This document shows, one piece after another, positions 1 to 7,154 of a DNA stretch of 10,893 nucleotides. Below the pieces are notes generated by a model, which ran no database searches, was not told the DNA's origin, and saw only the letters and a list, made by a program, of their open reading frames with translations. Numbering within the stretch: position 1 is the stretch's first letter; each line of letters starts with the position of its first letter. Source of the DNA: Tannerellaceae bacterium. GTDB lineage: Bacteria; Bacteroidota; Bacteroidia; Bacteroidales; Tannerellaceae. The DNA lies in contig JAITHO010000059.1 in assembly GCA_031279915.1 (NCBI GenBank), positions 1-10,893 of the forward strand, written 5' to 3'. Both the position numbers and the translations under genes were made by a program.

Positions 1-99
1 TCCCAGCAATACGGCATCCAGGTGAAAAGCCTGTATAAGCTGAACAAAAAGAAGGAAGATTATATCCCGACCGAGGGCGATGTCTTGAGGCTGAGGTGA
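1..99 (+). CDS. C-terminal end of a LysM-domain protein (partial)
   Basis: Frame 1 is open from the window edge and ends at TGA (97-99), giving 32 residues. The readable part includes YGIQVKSLYKLNKK and ends in GDVLRLR. This resembles the second half of a LysM peptidoglycan-binding repeat: a helix with LYKLN, then a P-x-x-G-D-x-L-x-L strand. In Bacteroidetes such a LysM commonly closes cell-wall hydrolases of the glucosaminidase type, but no catalytic part is visible, so the enzyme class is inference. The gene converges with the barrel-protein gene ending at 570. Only the fragment can be supported. Confidence 0.6.
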   Translation, partial: SQQYGIQVKSLYKLNKKKEDYIPTEGDVLRLR

Positions 100-131
100 T
101 GCAGTTTTCTAATAATATATAAAACGAGAGC

Positions 132-163
132 TTTGCACGAGAGAGAAGTGCAAAATACTTTTT
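132..163 (+). terminator. weak terminator-like hairpin after the LysM gene
   Basis: TTTGCAC (132-138) and GTGCAAA (148-154) form a perfect 7-bp stem with a 9-nt purine-rich loop. A run of five T follows at 159-163, separated from the stem by ATAC. It lies 33 bp after the LysM stop codon. The stem is AT-rich and the T-run is displaced, so termination is plausible but weak. Confidence 0.35.
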
Positions 164-343
164 CAGTCCCCTCCAAAGTTTTAAACCTCTACGGGGTTCA
201 CAACGATGTTGAGGCGTCCGGACAGAAATCTTGGAGCCTCCGGAAATCCTGTTGGCTCCCCAAAGAATCGATTCTTTTCCTCCGGAAATCTTCAGACTTT
301 TCTTTTGCTCGCGCCGATTTGCAGTGCAAAGCTATCTTTGTTC

Positions 344-482
344 CAGATGGCGTTTTCCCGCGACTTGGGTCTGACAATTTGTTTCAGATGGCCTTTTCCC
401 GCGACTTGGGTCTGACAATTTGTCCCAGATGGCGTTTTCCCGCGACTTGGGTCTGACAATTTGTCCCAGATGGCGTTTTCCC
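344..482. repeat. 41-bp tandem repeat, about 3.4 copies
   Basis: Units start at 344, 385, 426 and 467 (the last is partial, 16 bp), each beginning CAGATGGCGTTTTCCC or a near variant. The spacing is exactly 41 bp. The second and third units contain the near-palindrome GACAATTTGTC (414-424, 455-465); the first has one end mismatch (373-383). Copies are nearly identical (CAGATGGCC in the second, TTT instead of TCC at the end of the first), suggesting recent amplification. The period is not a multiple of three, which argues against a protein repeat. Confidence 0.9.
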
Positions 483-569
483 TTAAAAATATTAACATTC
501 ACCGGATAAAATTACAGTCGAAACTCTAATTCGGAATCCGGATTTATTCTACCTAAAAACATTACTCCC

Positions 570-1619
570 TTACTTCCCGATATTGACCGTGGCATATAGC
601 ATTTGCTGATGGAAGACCTTGCCTTCGGCGAAGTGAAGCGAATAGGCAAGGCGAACATTGGCGGCCTTGCTCTTGATGAAATGTATGCCAAGGTCGAGGC
701 GATTGTATAAGCCGGCGCTGTAAAGGCGATCGCCGTGATAGAGCTGGTTGCCGCGCTCGGGATAATATTTTTGCAGCCGTCCGCCTTTGTAGAATGAGTT
801 GAATAGCTCAAGGCGGCGGTATGCGATGCGCGTTTCCCACAGCAGACCTTGGGGGGCATACCAGGAGTCGGCGCCACGATTGCGCTCCAGGGCGAGCGTC
901 CATCCCAGGTTGGTTTCCAGGCGATCGAATCCCAGGCGTTCGGCAAGATCGAGGCCGATTGATGAAAGAAGTAGCCCGTTGTCGTGCACCGGAACATGAG
1001 CGTCGGGGTCGGACGTGGGAGCGAGGTGGAACATATATCCGAAATGCTGAAAGCGAAGGATGCCGCGATTATATCGCCCTGACCATCCCATGAAGAAGGC
1101 TTCGTGGCGGCTGCGCGTTTGACGGCTTGTCCAGTCGAGCCACACGTTGGCGAATCCGTTCTCCGGCAGTGAGTATTCCCAGAATATACCGTTGATCGTG
1201 GGGCGATAGTTCAGGATGGAGTCGGCAAAGAACATCCGCGGGTAATGCTCCAGCGTTTTGCGCGAGAAGGCTCCGGCGAGGAAGCGGAACGGGCGGGCAT
1301 TGTATTCGTAGTAGGCGATGGGCTCGATTCCGTCGATAGCTTTAGAGCTTCCCCACTCGTGCAGAGCGTCGGCGCCGGCAAATATCCGGTGCTTCCCATC
1401 CCATTCCAAGCCGATTACGGGGGCCAGCCGCACGCCGGCCATCGTTTGCGATAGCTGGATCTTTGAGCCGGCAAACTCATTATTGTCGAAAAACGAGCGC
1501 ATGCCGACTTCCCAAACAAACTCCTGAGAGAAGGCCGGGGCGGAGAGGAGCAGCAATGAAATAACAGAAAGCAGGGATGGCAGGGAGATTATCGGCAGGC
1601 GGAACGACGTTTTGAACAT
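570..1619 (-). CDS. predicted outer-membrane beta-barrel protein, unknown function
   Basis: This is a 349-residue protein. The N-terminus is a typical Sec signal peptide: basic start, hydrophobic stretch to about residue 26, then APAFS before a mature start near Gln32. The mature part has alternating polar/aromatic strands with many Trp, Tyr, Phe and Gly and no long hydrophobic helix. It ends in LYATVNIGK, as expected of a 12-16-strand barrel. I do not recognise a named family. It is the last gene in the same direction as the kdu operon, 113 bp after the MFS gene, so it may be a porin for oligo-uronides or acidic sugars (inference from context). No strong promoter or terminator is visible in the 113-bp gap. 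The start at 1619 is the only ATG that keeps the signal peptide. Confidence 0.7.
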   Translation of the reverse strand: MFKTSFRLPIISLPSLLSVISLLLLSAPAFSQEFVWEVGMRSFFDNNEFAGSKIQLSQTMAGVRLAPVIGLEWDGKHRIFAGADALHEWGSSKAIDGIEPIAYYEYNARPFRFLAGAFSRKTLEHYPRMFFADSILNYRPTINGIFWEYSLPENGFANVWLDWTSRQTRSRHEAFFMGWSGRYNRGILRFQHFGYMFHLAPTSDPDAHVPVHDNGLLLSSIGLDLAERLGFDRLETNLGWTLALERNRGADSWYAPQGLLWETRIAYRRLELFNSFYKGGRLQKYYPERGNQLYHGDRLYSAGLYNRLDLGIHFIKSKAANVRLAYSLHFAEGKVFHQQMLYATVNIGK

Positions 1620-1732
1620 TTGAGTTTGTGTTTAGAACCTGCGGCTCGGCGCTCCCCTACAAAACCATGGTTAAGCAGAGGGCGCAGAGCTGCAAGGATA
1701 GTTAGTTTAAGCCTGTAAAAAGCAGATGGCCC

Positions 1733-3178
1733 TTACTCATCGACACTGATGACCTTGTACTTAGGCACAAGAGTTTTCATCACTATCCATCCGATGAGAT
1801 AGGCAACAGAGCAGAAGCAGAAGACGATGAAGTAGCCTGCCGGCTCGTTGGTGAAGCCCATAAACTTCATGTGAGTATTAGCAGAATAATCGAACAGCAT
1901 GCCTGAGCCTTTATTTATAAAGTAGGAACCAATGCCTCCAGCCATACCTCCTATGCCGATTACGGTTGCAATGGCCGACTTGGGGAACATGTCGCCAACG
2001 GTCGAAAAGATATTGGCCGACCAAGCCTGATGAGCAGCGCAGGCAATTCCAATAAGTACCACCGGTAGCCAATAGGTGTAGCTGCCCAGCGGCTGTGCAA
2101 AGAGGGCTAAGAGCGGGAAGAAGGCAAAAATCAGCATTGACTTCATGCGCCCGGCGTAGGGATTCATCTTCTTTTTGTCGATGAAATAAGATGGCAGCCA
2201 GCCGCCTACTATCGAGAGCATCACAATGGTATAAAGGATTGTGAGCGGTAAAATTTGCTGCGTGCCTTCGAGCTTGAAAGTTGATTGGAGATATTTGGGC
2301 ATCCAGAAAAGGTAGAACCACCATACGCCGTCGGTCATAAATTTGCCGAAGGCGAAGGCCCATGTTTGCTTGAACTTGAAACATTCGATGAAGGAAAGCT
2401 TACGCTTCTCGCCCTCCGGCTTTTTACTGTCCTCCGGATTCTGCAGTTTGTCCTGTTGGATATATTCAAGTTCTTCTTTATTTACCCTGGGATGGCGCTC
2501 TGGTTTGTTGTAGAGCAAAACCCAGAATCCCATCCAGATGAATCCTGACAAACCGATGATGATGAACGACATTTCCCATCCGTACTTCTCGGCAATGAAG
2601 AGTATGCAGGCGGGAGCTATCATGGCGCCTATGGTGGCTCCGGAATTGAATATGCTTGTGGAAAAAGCCCTATCCTTTTTGGGAAAATATTCGGCCGTCG
2701 CCTTAATTGCCGCAGGAAAGTTGCCGGCCTCGCCTAGCGCAAGCACGAAGCGGCAAACGATAAAGAGCGTAACGCTTAGCGACACTATCTGAGCCGTGAT
2801 CCCTACCGTTTGTATAGCATCGCGAGCCTCGGTAAAGCTCAGTGTCCAGCTTCCTACGGATATGCCGGCTGTGACAATGCCGCAGAAGGCGTGCATACAT
2901 GCTCCCACCGACCATATCCCTATCGCCCACAAGAACCCTTTCTTTGTGTCGAGCCAGTCAACAAATCGGCCCGCAAACAGCATGCATACGGCATAAAAAA
3001 TAGAAAACATGGAGGTGATGTTGCCATAGTCGTCATTTGTCCATCCAAACTCAGGGCCTATGAAGTTGGGCCATGTTAGCGATAGTACCTGGCGGTCGAG
3101 ATAATTCACGGTGGTGGCAAAGAATAGCATTGCGCATATCATCCACCGGTGGTTGGTCATTTTTTCGTTGCTTCTCAT
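1733..3178 (-). CDS. MFS transporter, hexuronate (ACS/ExuT-like) type
   Basis: This is a 481-residue polytopic protein with about 12 hydrophobic segments. Family marks include NYLDRQ (25-30) after the first helix and loop motif A, G-x3-D-x4-K (G70, D74, K79/K80). The stretch LGEAGNFPAAIKATAEYFP (148-166) and GDMFPKSAIATVIGIGG (395-411) are typical of the anion:cation symporter family that includes ExuT and related sugar-acid carriers. A charged cytoplasmic loop lies at about 224-268. Residues about 100-135 form an extra polar insert in the region between helices 3 and 4. The start follows the stop of the DUF4861 gene by 6 bp, suggesting coupled translation; Met7 is an alternative start. Next to kduI and kduD it most likely imports hexuronate or an unsaturated uronate; the substrate is inferred. 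Confidence 0.85.
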   Translation of the reverse strand: MRSNEKMTNHRWMICAMLFFATTVNYLDRQVLSLTWPNFIGPEFGWTNDDYGNITSMFSIFYAVCMLFAGRFVDWLDTKKGFLWAIGIWSVGACMHAFCGIVTAGISVGSWTLSFTEARDAIQTVGITAQIVSLSVTLFIVCRFVLALGEAGNFPAAIKATAEYFPKKDRAFSTSIFNSGATIGAMIAPACILFIAEKYGWEMSFIIIGLSGFIWMGFWVLLYNKPERHPRVNKEELEYIQQDKLQNPEDSKKPEGEKRKLSFIECFKFKQTWAFAFGKFMTDGVWWFYLFWMPKYLQSTFKLEGTQQILPLTILYTIVMLSIVGGWLPSYFIDKKKMNPYAGRMKSMLIFAFFPLLALFAQPLGSYTYWLPVVLIGIACAAHQAWSANIFSTVGDMFPKSAIATVIGIGGMAGGIGSYFINKGSGMLFDYSANTHMKFMGFTNEPAGYFIVFCFCSVAYLIGWIVMKTLVPKYKVISVDE

Positions 3179-3184
3179 GGGTAA

Positions 3185-4309
3185 TTATTTACTGATTTTT
3201 AGTTCCAGGGGATTTTGCTTGGCCATGCTGAATTGCTGCAGGGCGGCGAACCAATCTTTGGCTTCGGGGAACTTCCATTGGCTCCAGCCGCCGCCAAAGT
3301 AGTATACCAGCTCGCTGCCTACGGTATAGTCGGACAGGATGAGCTGGTGATTGCTTTCAACTTTCGTCTCTCCTTTTGAGGAGGGCATGTAGACGCCAAC
3401 GTAGTTCTGTCCCTGAGGCTCCTTTTTGATGCCGGAGAGCGCCTGCTCGGCGTATCCTATTACGGATGTTGCTGCGTCGGCAAAGATTTCGCCCGAACTG
3501 TTGTGGAGAGTAATGCCGGCGGCAAGTTGCATACTCTGAGGCAGCCCGGTGTAGGTTACGACCGCCTTGTTGAGCATGCTGCCGGCATCGCACGTTATCC
3601 TTATCTCCTCGCTGTACACTTCTCCGTCAACTATGGCTGAATCGTACCAGAGGGTGAAGACGGAGCGCAGCGGGCCATTCTCGTGGATTTCGTACCGGTC
3701 AAAATGATCGCCCGTCCAGAGCTTATAGGTGTAGGGAGCGATGCCTCCGGCGCCGGCCGTATGCTTCACGTCGTAGCAATCCAGCCCGAGCCCGCTATGG
3801 TTCTCATGATAGGAGATGCCGCGTTCGAGCTCGTCGGCATAGAGCTTGGCCGTCATTAGCTGGTCGGTGCACTTGAGCCACAGATCCACTCCGTTGCTCG
3901 GATTCTCGGCGGCGAGCGCTGGGCCGTACATCCGGTAGGCTGCGATGTCGTTCTCCCACGAGAAGTCGTCTTTCCTTTCGGGAACGAAGCGGGCGGAGGT
4001 GCGAGGAGCGACTTCCGAGGGAACGCCCTCCTTCAGCTTATAAACCACCGAACTTTTGGCCCCTACGCTTGCCTGGAAGATAAAGAGCTTGCCGTTGTCG
4101 GACAGTTGCCAGCCTACTTCGGTTCCTTCAGGGCCGGTAAGGACATAGTTTTTTGTTGTAAAATCGGCGGGGATGAGCGAAAGATCTATTTCCGTCATTT
4201 CCGCATTGCGTGCGAAGTCGAGGGGATTCTCGACTACTATCTTAATAGCATTATCGCCGCAAGACAGTAACATCATTGCAGCGGCAAGGTAAAGAAGGAT
4301 GTTTTTCAT
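3185..4309 (-). CDS. DUF4861-family lipoprotein
   Basis: This is a 374-residue protein starting at the ATG at 4309. A longer frame reaches 4396 but would overlap kduD by 47 bp and would bury the signal peptide. From 4309 the N-terminus is MKNILLYLAAAMMLLSC, a lipoprotein signal with lipobox LLSC and lipidated Cys17. The mature protein carries the DUF4861 pattern: RKDDFSWEND (112-121), MYGPAL (127-132), SYHENHSGLGLDCYDV (166-181), then TAGAGGI and NGPLRSVF (211-218). The conserved His, Asp, Glu and Trp residues suggest a carbohydrate-active fold, but I know of no proven reaction. It lies between kduD (40-bp gap) and the transporter (6-bp gap), which suggests processing of uronate-containing oligosaccharides in the periplasm or at the cell surface. 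The residues after the Cys (GDN) are not a clear surface-export signal. Confidence 0.85.
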   Translation of the reverse strand: MKNILLYLAAAMMLLSCGDNAIKIVVENPLDFARNAEMTEIDLSLIPADFTTKNYVLTGPEGTEVGWQLSDNGKLFIFQASVGAKSSVVYKLKEGVPSEVAPRTSARFVPERKDDFSWENDIAAYRMYGPALAAENPSNGVDLWLKCTDQLMTAKLYADELERGISYHENHSGLGLDCYDVKHTAGAGGIAPYTYKLWTGDHFDRYEIHENGPLRSVFTLWYDSAIVDGEVYSEEIRITCDAGSMLNKAVVTYTGLPQSMQLAAGITLHNSSGEIFADAATSVIGYAEQALSGIKKEPQGQNYVGVYMPSSKGETKVESNHQLILSDYTVGSELVYYFGGGWSQWKFPEAKDWFAALQQFSMAKQNPLELKISK

Positions 4310-4349
4310 GTGAATTATAGATTTATTATGGATGCTGAATGGAGGCCGG

Positions 4350-5129
4350 CTATTTGGGCTGCTTGCCGATATAAGCCAGAATGCCTCCGTCGACATATAA
4401 TATATGTCCGTTAACGAAGTCGGAGGCGGAGGATGCCAGGAAGATGGCTGGCCCTTGCAGGTCGTGCGTCGTTCCCCAGCGGGCGGCTGGAGTTTTAGCT
4501 ATGATAAAGTCGTTGAAGGGATGGCCCGGCTCTCGGAGCGGAGCTGTTTGCGGGGTGGCTATGTATCCGGGCCCTATTCCGTTGACCTGGATGTTATACT
4601 CAGCCCATTCGCAGGCCAGGTTGCGGGTGAGCATCTTCAGTCCGCCCTTGGCCGAGGCATAAGCCGATACGGTTTCTCGTCCGAGTTCGCTCATCATCGA
4701 GCATACATTAATAATCTTGCCGCCGCCTTTGGCTATCATTCCTGGAGCTACGGCTTTCGATACGATGAAGGGAGCCGTGAGGTCAACGTCGATCACTTTC
4801 CTGAAGTCTGCCGGATCCATTTCGAGAGCTGGGATGCGCTTGATGATGCCGGCGTTATTCACCAGGATGTCGATAACGCCTACCTCCTCCGTGATGCGGG
4901 CCACTGTGGCCTGTACGGCAGGTTCGCTGGTGACGTCGCACACGTAGCCGCGAGCGTCTATCCCTTCGGATGCATAAGCCGCGAGGCCTTTGTCGACCAG
5001 CTCCTGATTAATATCGTTGAAAACTACGCGAGCGCTGGCCGATGCGAATGCCTGGGCTAAGGCGAATCCGATGCCATAAGAGGCGCCGGTTACGAAGGCT
5101 ATTTTGCCTGTCAAATCAAATGGGTTCAT
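4350..5129 (-). CDS. kduD: KduD-type SDR dehydrogenase (2-dehydro-3-deoxy-D-gluconate 5-dehydrogenase / gluconate 5-dehydrogenase)
   Basis: This is a 259-residue classical short-chain dehydrogenase, full length for the family. It has the nucleotide-binding TGASYGIG (14-21), NNAG (91-94), catalytic Ser144 and the YxxxK pair Tyr157/Lys161. Asp39 at the end of the second strand favours NAD(H) over NADP(H). The C-terminus VDGGILAYIGKQP is what I associate with Bacteroidales proteins annotated gluconate 5-dehydrogenase/KduD. In the unsaturated-uronate pathway KduD reduces the product of KduI to 2-keto-3-deoxygluconate in the cytoplasm. It starts 18 bp after the kduI stop. Some family members act on gluconate or other ketoacids; the kduI neighbour makes the KduD assignment the better one. 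Confidence 0.9.
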   Translation of the reverse strand: MNPFDLTGKIAFVTGASYGIGFALAQAFASASARVVFNDINQELVDKGLAAYASEGIDARGYVCDVTSEPAVQATVARITEEVGVIDILVNNAGIIKRIPALEMDPADFRKVIDVDLTAPFIVSKAVAPGMIAKGGGKIINVCSMMSELGRETVSAYASAKGGLKMLTRNLACEWAEYNIQVNGIGPGYIATPQTAPLREPGHPFNDFIIAKTPAARWGTTHDLQGPAIFLASSASDFVNGHILYVDGGILAYIGKQPK

Positions 5130-5147
5130 GTGTTCGAAATAAATGTA

Positions 5148-5990
5148 TTATCTAAGTTCTGTTTCCAAATAAAAATCCTGGTCGCCGTAGTCGAGATTCT
5201 CCCCGCTCATGCCCCAGATGAAGGTATAGCTGCCCGTGCCTGCCGCCGAGTGAATCGACCATTCGGGCGAGATCACTGCTTGCTCGTTCTGCATCCAGAT
5301 GTGCCGCGTTTCGCCAGGCTCGCCCATGAAGTGGCATACGGCCCGTCCTTCATCCACCTCAAAATAAAAGTAAGCCTCCATCCGGCGAAGATGAGTATGT
5401 GCCGGCATAGTGTTCCAAACGCTACCGGGCTTCAGCTCTGTCATACCCATTTGCAAACGGCAGGTGGGGAGAACTTGCGATACTATCATCTTATTAATGC
5501 AGCGATGGTTCGAACCTTCCAGCGATCCCATCTCGGCCACAACCGCATCTGCTTTCGTGATCTTACGATCCGGATAAGTGCAGTGGGCAACGGCCGAATT
5601 AAAATAGAACTTCGACGGACGGCCGGGCTCCAGGCTCTCGAACCGCACCTCCCTGTCGCCCATCCCAAGATAGAGCGCCTCTTTGAAGCCCAGATCGAAT
5701 ACCGCATCGCCAACCATTACCCGCCCTTTGCCGCCGACATTATATATGCCAAGCTCTCTGCCGGAAAGAAAAAAACTGGCCTTCAAAGGATCTATCGCCT
5801 CCAGAAGAATAACCTCATCAACGGGCATAACGCCGCCCACCACAAGGCGATCGTACATGCTATATACCATATTGACTTCATCGGCCGCGAAAAGCTTCCC
5901 AACCAGATGCTCCTTGCGCAAACGCGCCGTATCATACGTCTTCACATCCTCAGGATGAGCCGCAAAGCGAATGTCATAATTTGTTTTCAT
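5148..5990 (-). CDS. kduI: 5-dehydro-4-deoxy-D-glucuronate isomerase (KduI)
   Basis: This is a 280-residue cupin-type isomerase, close to the 278 residues of the E. coli enzyme. The zinc ligands are visible as His198, His200, Glu205 and His247, offset by two from the E. coli set 196/198/203/245. The stretch NTMPAHTHLRRMEAYFYFE and the end GENLDYGDQDF are family hallmarks. KduI isomerises the 4-deoxy-5-keto-uronate that forms from unsaturated uronates of pectin, glycosaminoglycan or similar lyase products. The start at 5990 (MKTNYDIRF) was chosen over an upstream ATG at 6038. That ATG would add 16 residues absent from the family and would lie in or upstream of the predicted transcription start. 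It is the first gene of the operon. Confidence 0.95.
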   Translation of the reverse strand: MKTNYDIRFAAHPEDVKTYDTARLRKEHLVGKLFAADEVNMVYSMYDRLVVGGVMPVDEVILLEAIDPLKASFFLSGRELGIYNVGGKGRVMVGDAVFDLGFKEALYLGMGDREVRFESLEPGRPSKFYFNSAVAHCTYPDRKITKADAVVAEMGSLEGSNHRCINKMIVSQVLPTCRLQMGMTELKPGSVWNTMPAHTHLRRMEAYFYFEVDEGRAVCHFMGEPGETRHIWMQNEQAVISPEWSIHSAAGTGSYTFIWGMSGENLDYGDQDFYLETELR

Positions 5991-6035
5991 GTGAATCAAG
6001 GGATTTAAAATGATAAGTAATATTTTGTTGCGAGG

Positions 6036-6043
6036 CAAATATA
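6036..6043 (-). promoter_or_regulatory. candidate -7 promoter element of the kdu operon
   Basis: Read on the minus strand this is TATATTTG, a full match to the Bacteroidetes -7 word TAnnTTTG. It lies 45 bp upstream of the kduI start, giving a leader of roughly 40 nt. I find no clear TTTG at -33. It is the best promoter candidate in the 124-bp gap between kduI and the DUF6261 gene. Confidence 0.5.
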
Positions 6044-6051
6044 AGAGAATT

Positions 6052-6064
6052 TCTAATAATTAGA
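6052..6064. promoter_or_regulatory. perfect 13-bp palindrome upstream of the kdu promoter
   Basis: TCTAATAATTAGA has perfect 6-bp arms around a central A. It starts 9 bp upstream (minus-strand sense) of the TATATTTG element, so it covers roughly -18 to -30. This is a position where a repressor or activator could bind. It is AT-rich, so chance occurrence is possible. Confidence 0.3.
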
Positions 6065-6114
6065 TTTTGATTTTATCCCTTGCGACTCTCCCACTCGCCC
6101 GCTTGCGGCGGACA

Positions 6115-7119
6115 TCATTTACGCCCTCCCTCCGGCGGAGGATTGGCCTTGTCGGCTTTAACCGTTGGCGAGGGCGCAGCGGCAGGGGTTTGAGGCGGAT
6201 TGTTCACTGCCGGAGGGATTGGGGCCGGCTGAGATGGGGGGGATGGGGCATTCTTGTCGGCTTTCTTTTCGCTTGACTCCTTCTCCTTTGCCTCCTTTTC
6301 CTTTGCCGCTTTGGCTTTTGCTTTCTCTTCTTTCTCCTTGGCTTCCTTCTCGCGGCGTTTGACAATTGCGGTTGAGTGGCGATGGTAGTTGATGTAGAAT
6401 TGTTCTATCTCGGCGTTGATTGTGTCGATTATTTTTTCCGTTTGCTCTCTTTCGTCCGGATCGGTCAGCGCTATATGCAGGGCGGTTATAACTACGCAAA
6501 GTTCATTGAAAGCGGTATCTGCAAAACCCCTACATTCCTTTGTGTTACCTTCCTGACTATGAGCATAGCGAGCATCGAAGCGCGTTTCATAGAGAGCCTG
6601 AAAGCTATCGTTCTGCTGCTTCAGATCTGTAATAATTATGGCTAAGCCTAAGCGAGATACGTCGGCTGCATATTCTGCTTTTTCGAGATCCTCGATGAGA
6701 TTGTTAATCAAGGCAGTGGCGGCCTCGTAGCCGGCTCTTTGAATGCCTTTATAGTTCTTGAGGATGTAGGAGATGCGCTCGGCCGAATCTTTTGTTTCCT
6801 TATCTATGCCGAAGCGATAAAGATCCTTTACGAGATGCTCCATCCAGCTAACATCGCCGTCGCGCTTTACTTTTAGCTTCTCCAGCTCCTTCGTCTCCGG
6901 AGCCGTGGCATACCATTTATAGCTATTGTCGAGCTTGAGAACTGCCGCCATGTATTTTCGCCAAGGCGCCTCCAGCAGAGGAATACCCTCTACGAGAGCT
7001 GCCAACCTTTCTCTTTGCGAAAGATGAAACTGCATGTTGTTAGCGTTTTTCAGTCTGCTAAGCATGTACAAATAATTCTGAATTATCATCGCCATCTTTT
7101 TTGTGATTTGAATATTCAT
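6115..7119 (-). CDS. DUF6261-family protein with charged coiled and proline-rich tail
   Basis: This is a 334-residue protein with no signal peptide or membrane segment. The first ~250 residues are helical and resemble DUF6261 proteins of Bacteroidales: a start of the type LSRLKNANNMQFH, a W-x-x-Y pair near residue 54, and repeated aromatic/acidic helices. The tail is distinctive. Residues ~254-287 are almost only Lys, Glu and Ala, a likely single alpha-helix or coiled coil. Residues ~288-334 are rich in Pro, Ala and Ser. Function is unknown. The start at 7119 is the longest; Met9 and Met11 are alternatives and no ribosome site decides between them. Its upstream region is the 42-bp tandem array. 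The family assignment is from memory of the pattern and is moderately sure. Confidence 0.65.
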   Translation of the reverse strand: MNIQITKKMAMIIQNYLYMLSRLKNANNMQFHLSQRERLAALVEGIPLLEAPWRKYMAAVLKLDNSYKWYATAPETKELEKLKVKRDGDVSWMEHLVKDLYRFGIDKETKDSAERISYILKNYKGIQRAGYEAATALINNLIEDLEKAEYAADVSRLGLAIIITDLKQQNDSFQALYETRFDARYAHSQEGNTKECRGFADTAFNELCVVITALHIALTDPDEREQTEKIIDTINAEIEQFYINYHRHSTAIVKRREKEAKEKEEKAKAKAAKEKEAKEKESSEKKADKNAPSPPSQPAPIPPAVNNPPQTPAAAPSPTVKADKANPPPEGGRK

Positions 7120-7154
7120 TGTGGGAAATGTCTCTAAAGCTGCTTTGAGTATTT

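Larger units (their letters stand above)
100..569. other. 470-bp non-coding gap between convergent genes
   Basis: This stretch separates the LysM fragment (+) from the barrel-protein gene (-). It contains the hairpin at 132-163 and the 41-bp tandem repeat at 344-482. Two copies of CCTCCGGAAATC lie at 237-248 and 279-290, and a palindrome AATCCGGATT at 535-544. Short open frames cross it on both strands, but they have no recognisable domain and those over the repeat read the same unit in shifting frames. I see no gene here. Confidence 0.6.

Noticed and set aside
292..498. 68-residue minus-strand ORF and the overlapping plus-strand ORFs (133-456, 206-415) across the 41-bp repeat
   Set aside because: The repeat period is not divisible by three, so the ORFs read the same DNA in different frames. 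The products have no domain, and the frames look like chance openings.
4310..4396. N-terminal extension of the DUF4861 protein to an ATG at 4396
   Set aside because: It would overlap kduD and hide a clear lipoprotein signal that starts at 4309.
4404..6008. Long plus-strand ORFs (218 and 292 codons) opposite kduD and kduI
   Set aside because: They are antisense shadows of two well-conserved enzymes. Their translations show no family features.
5991..6038. Upstream start of kduI at 6038
   Set aside because: It adds 16 residues not found in KduI enzymes and lies in or upstream of the predicted transcription start. The zinc-ligand numbering fits the 5990 start.
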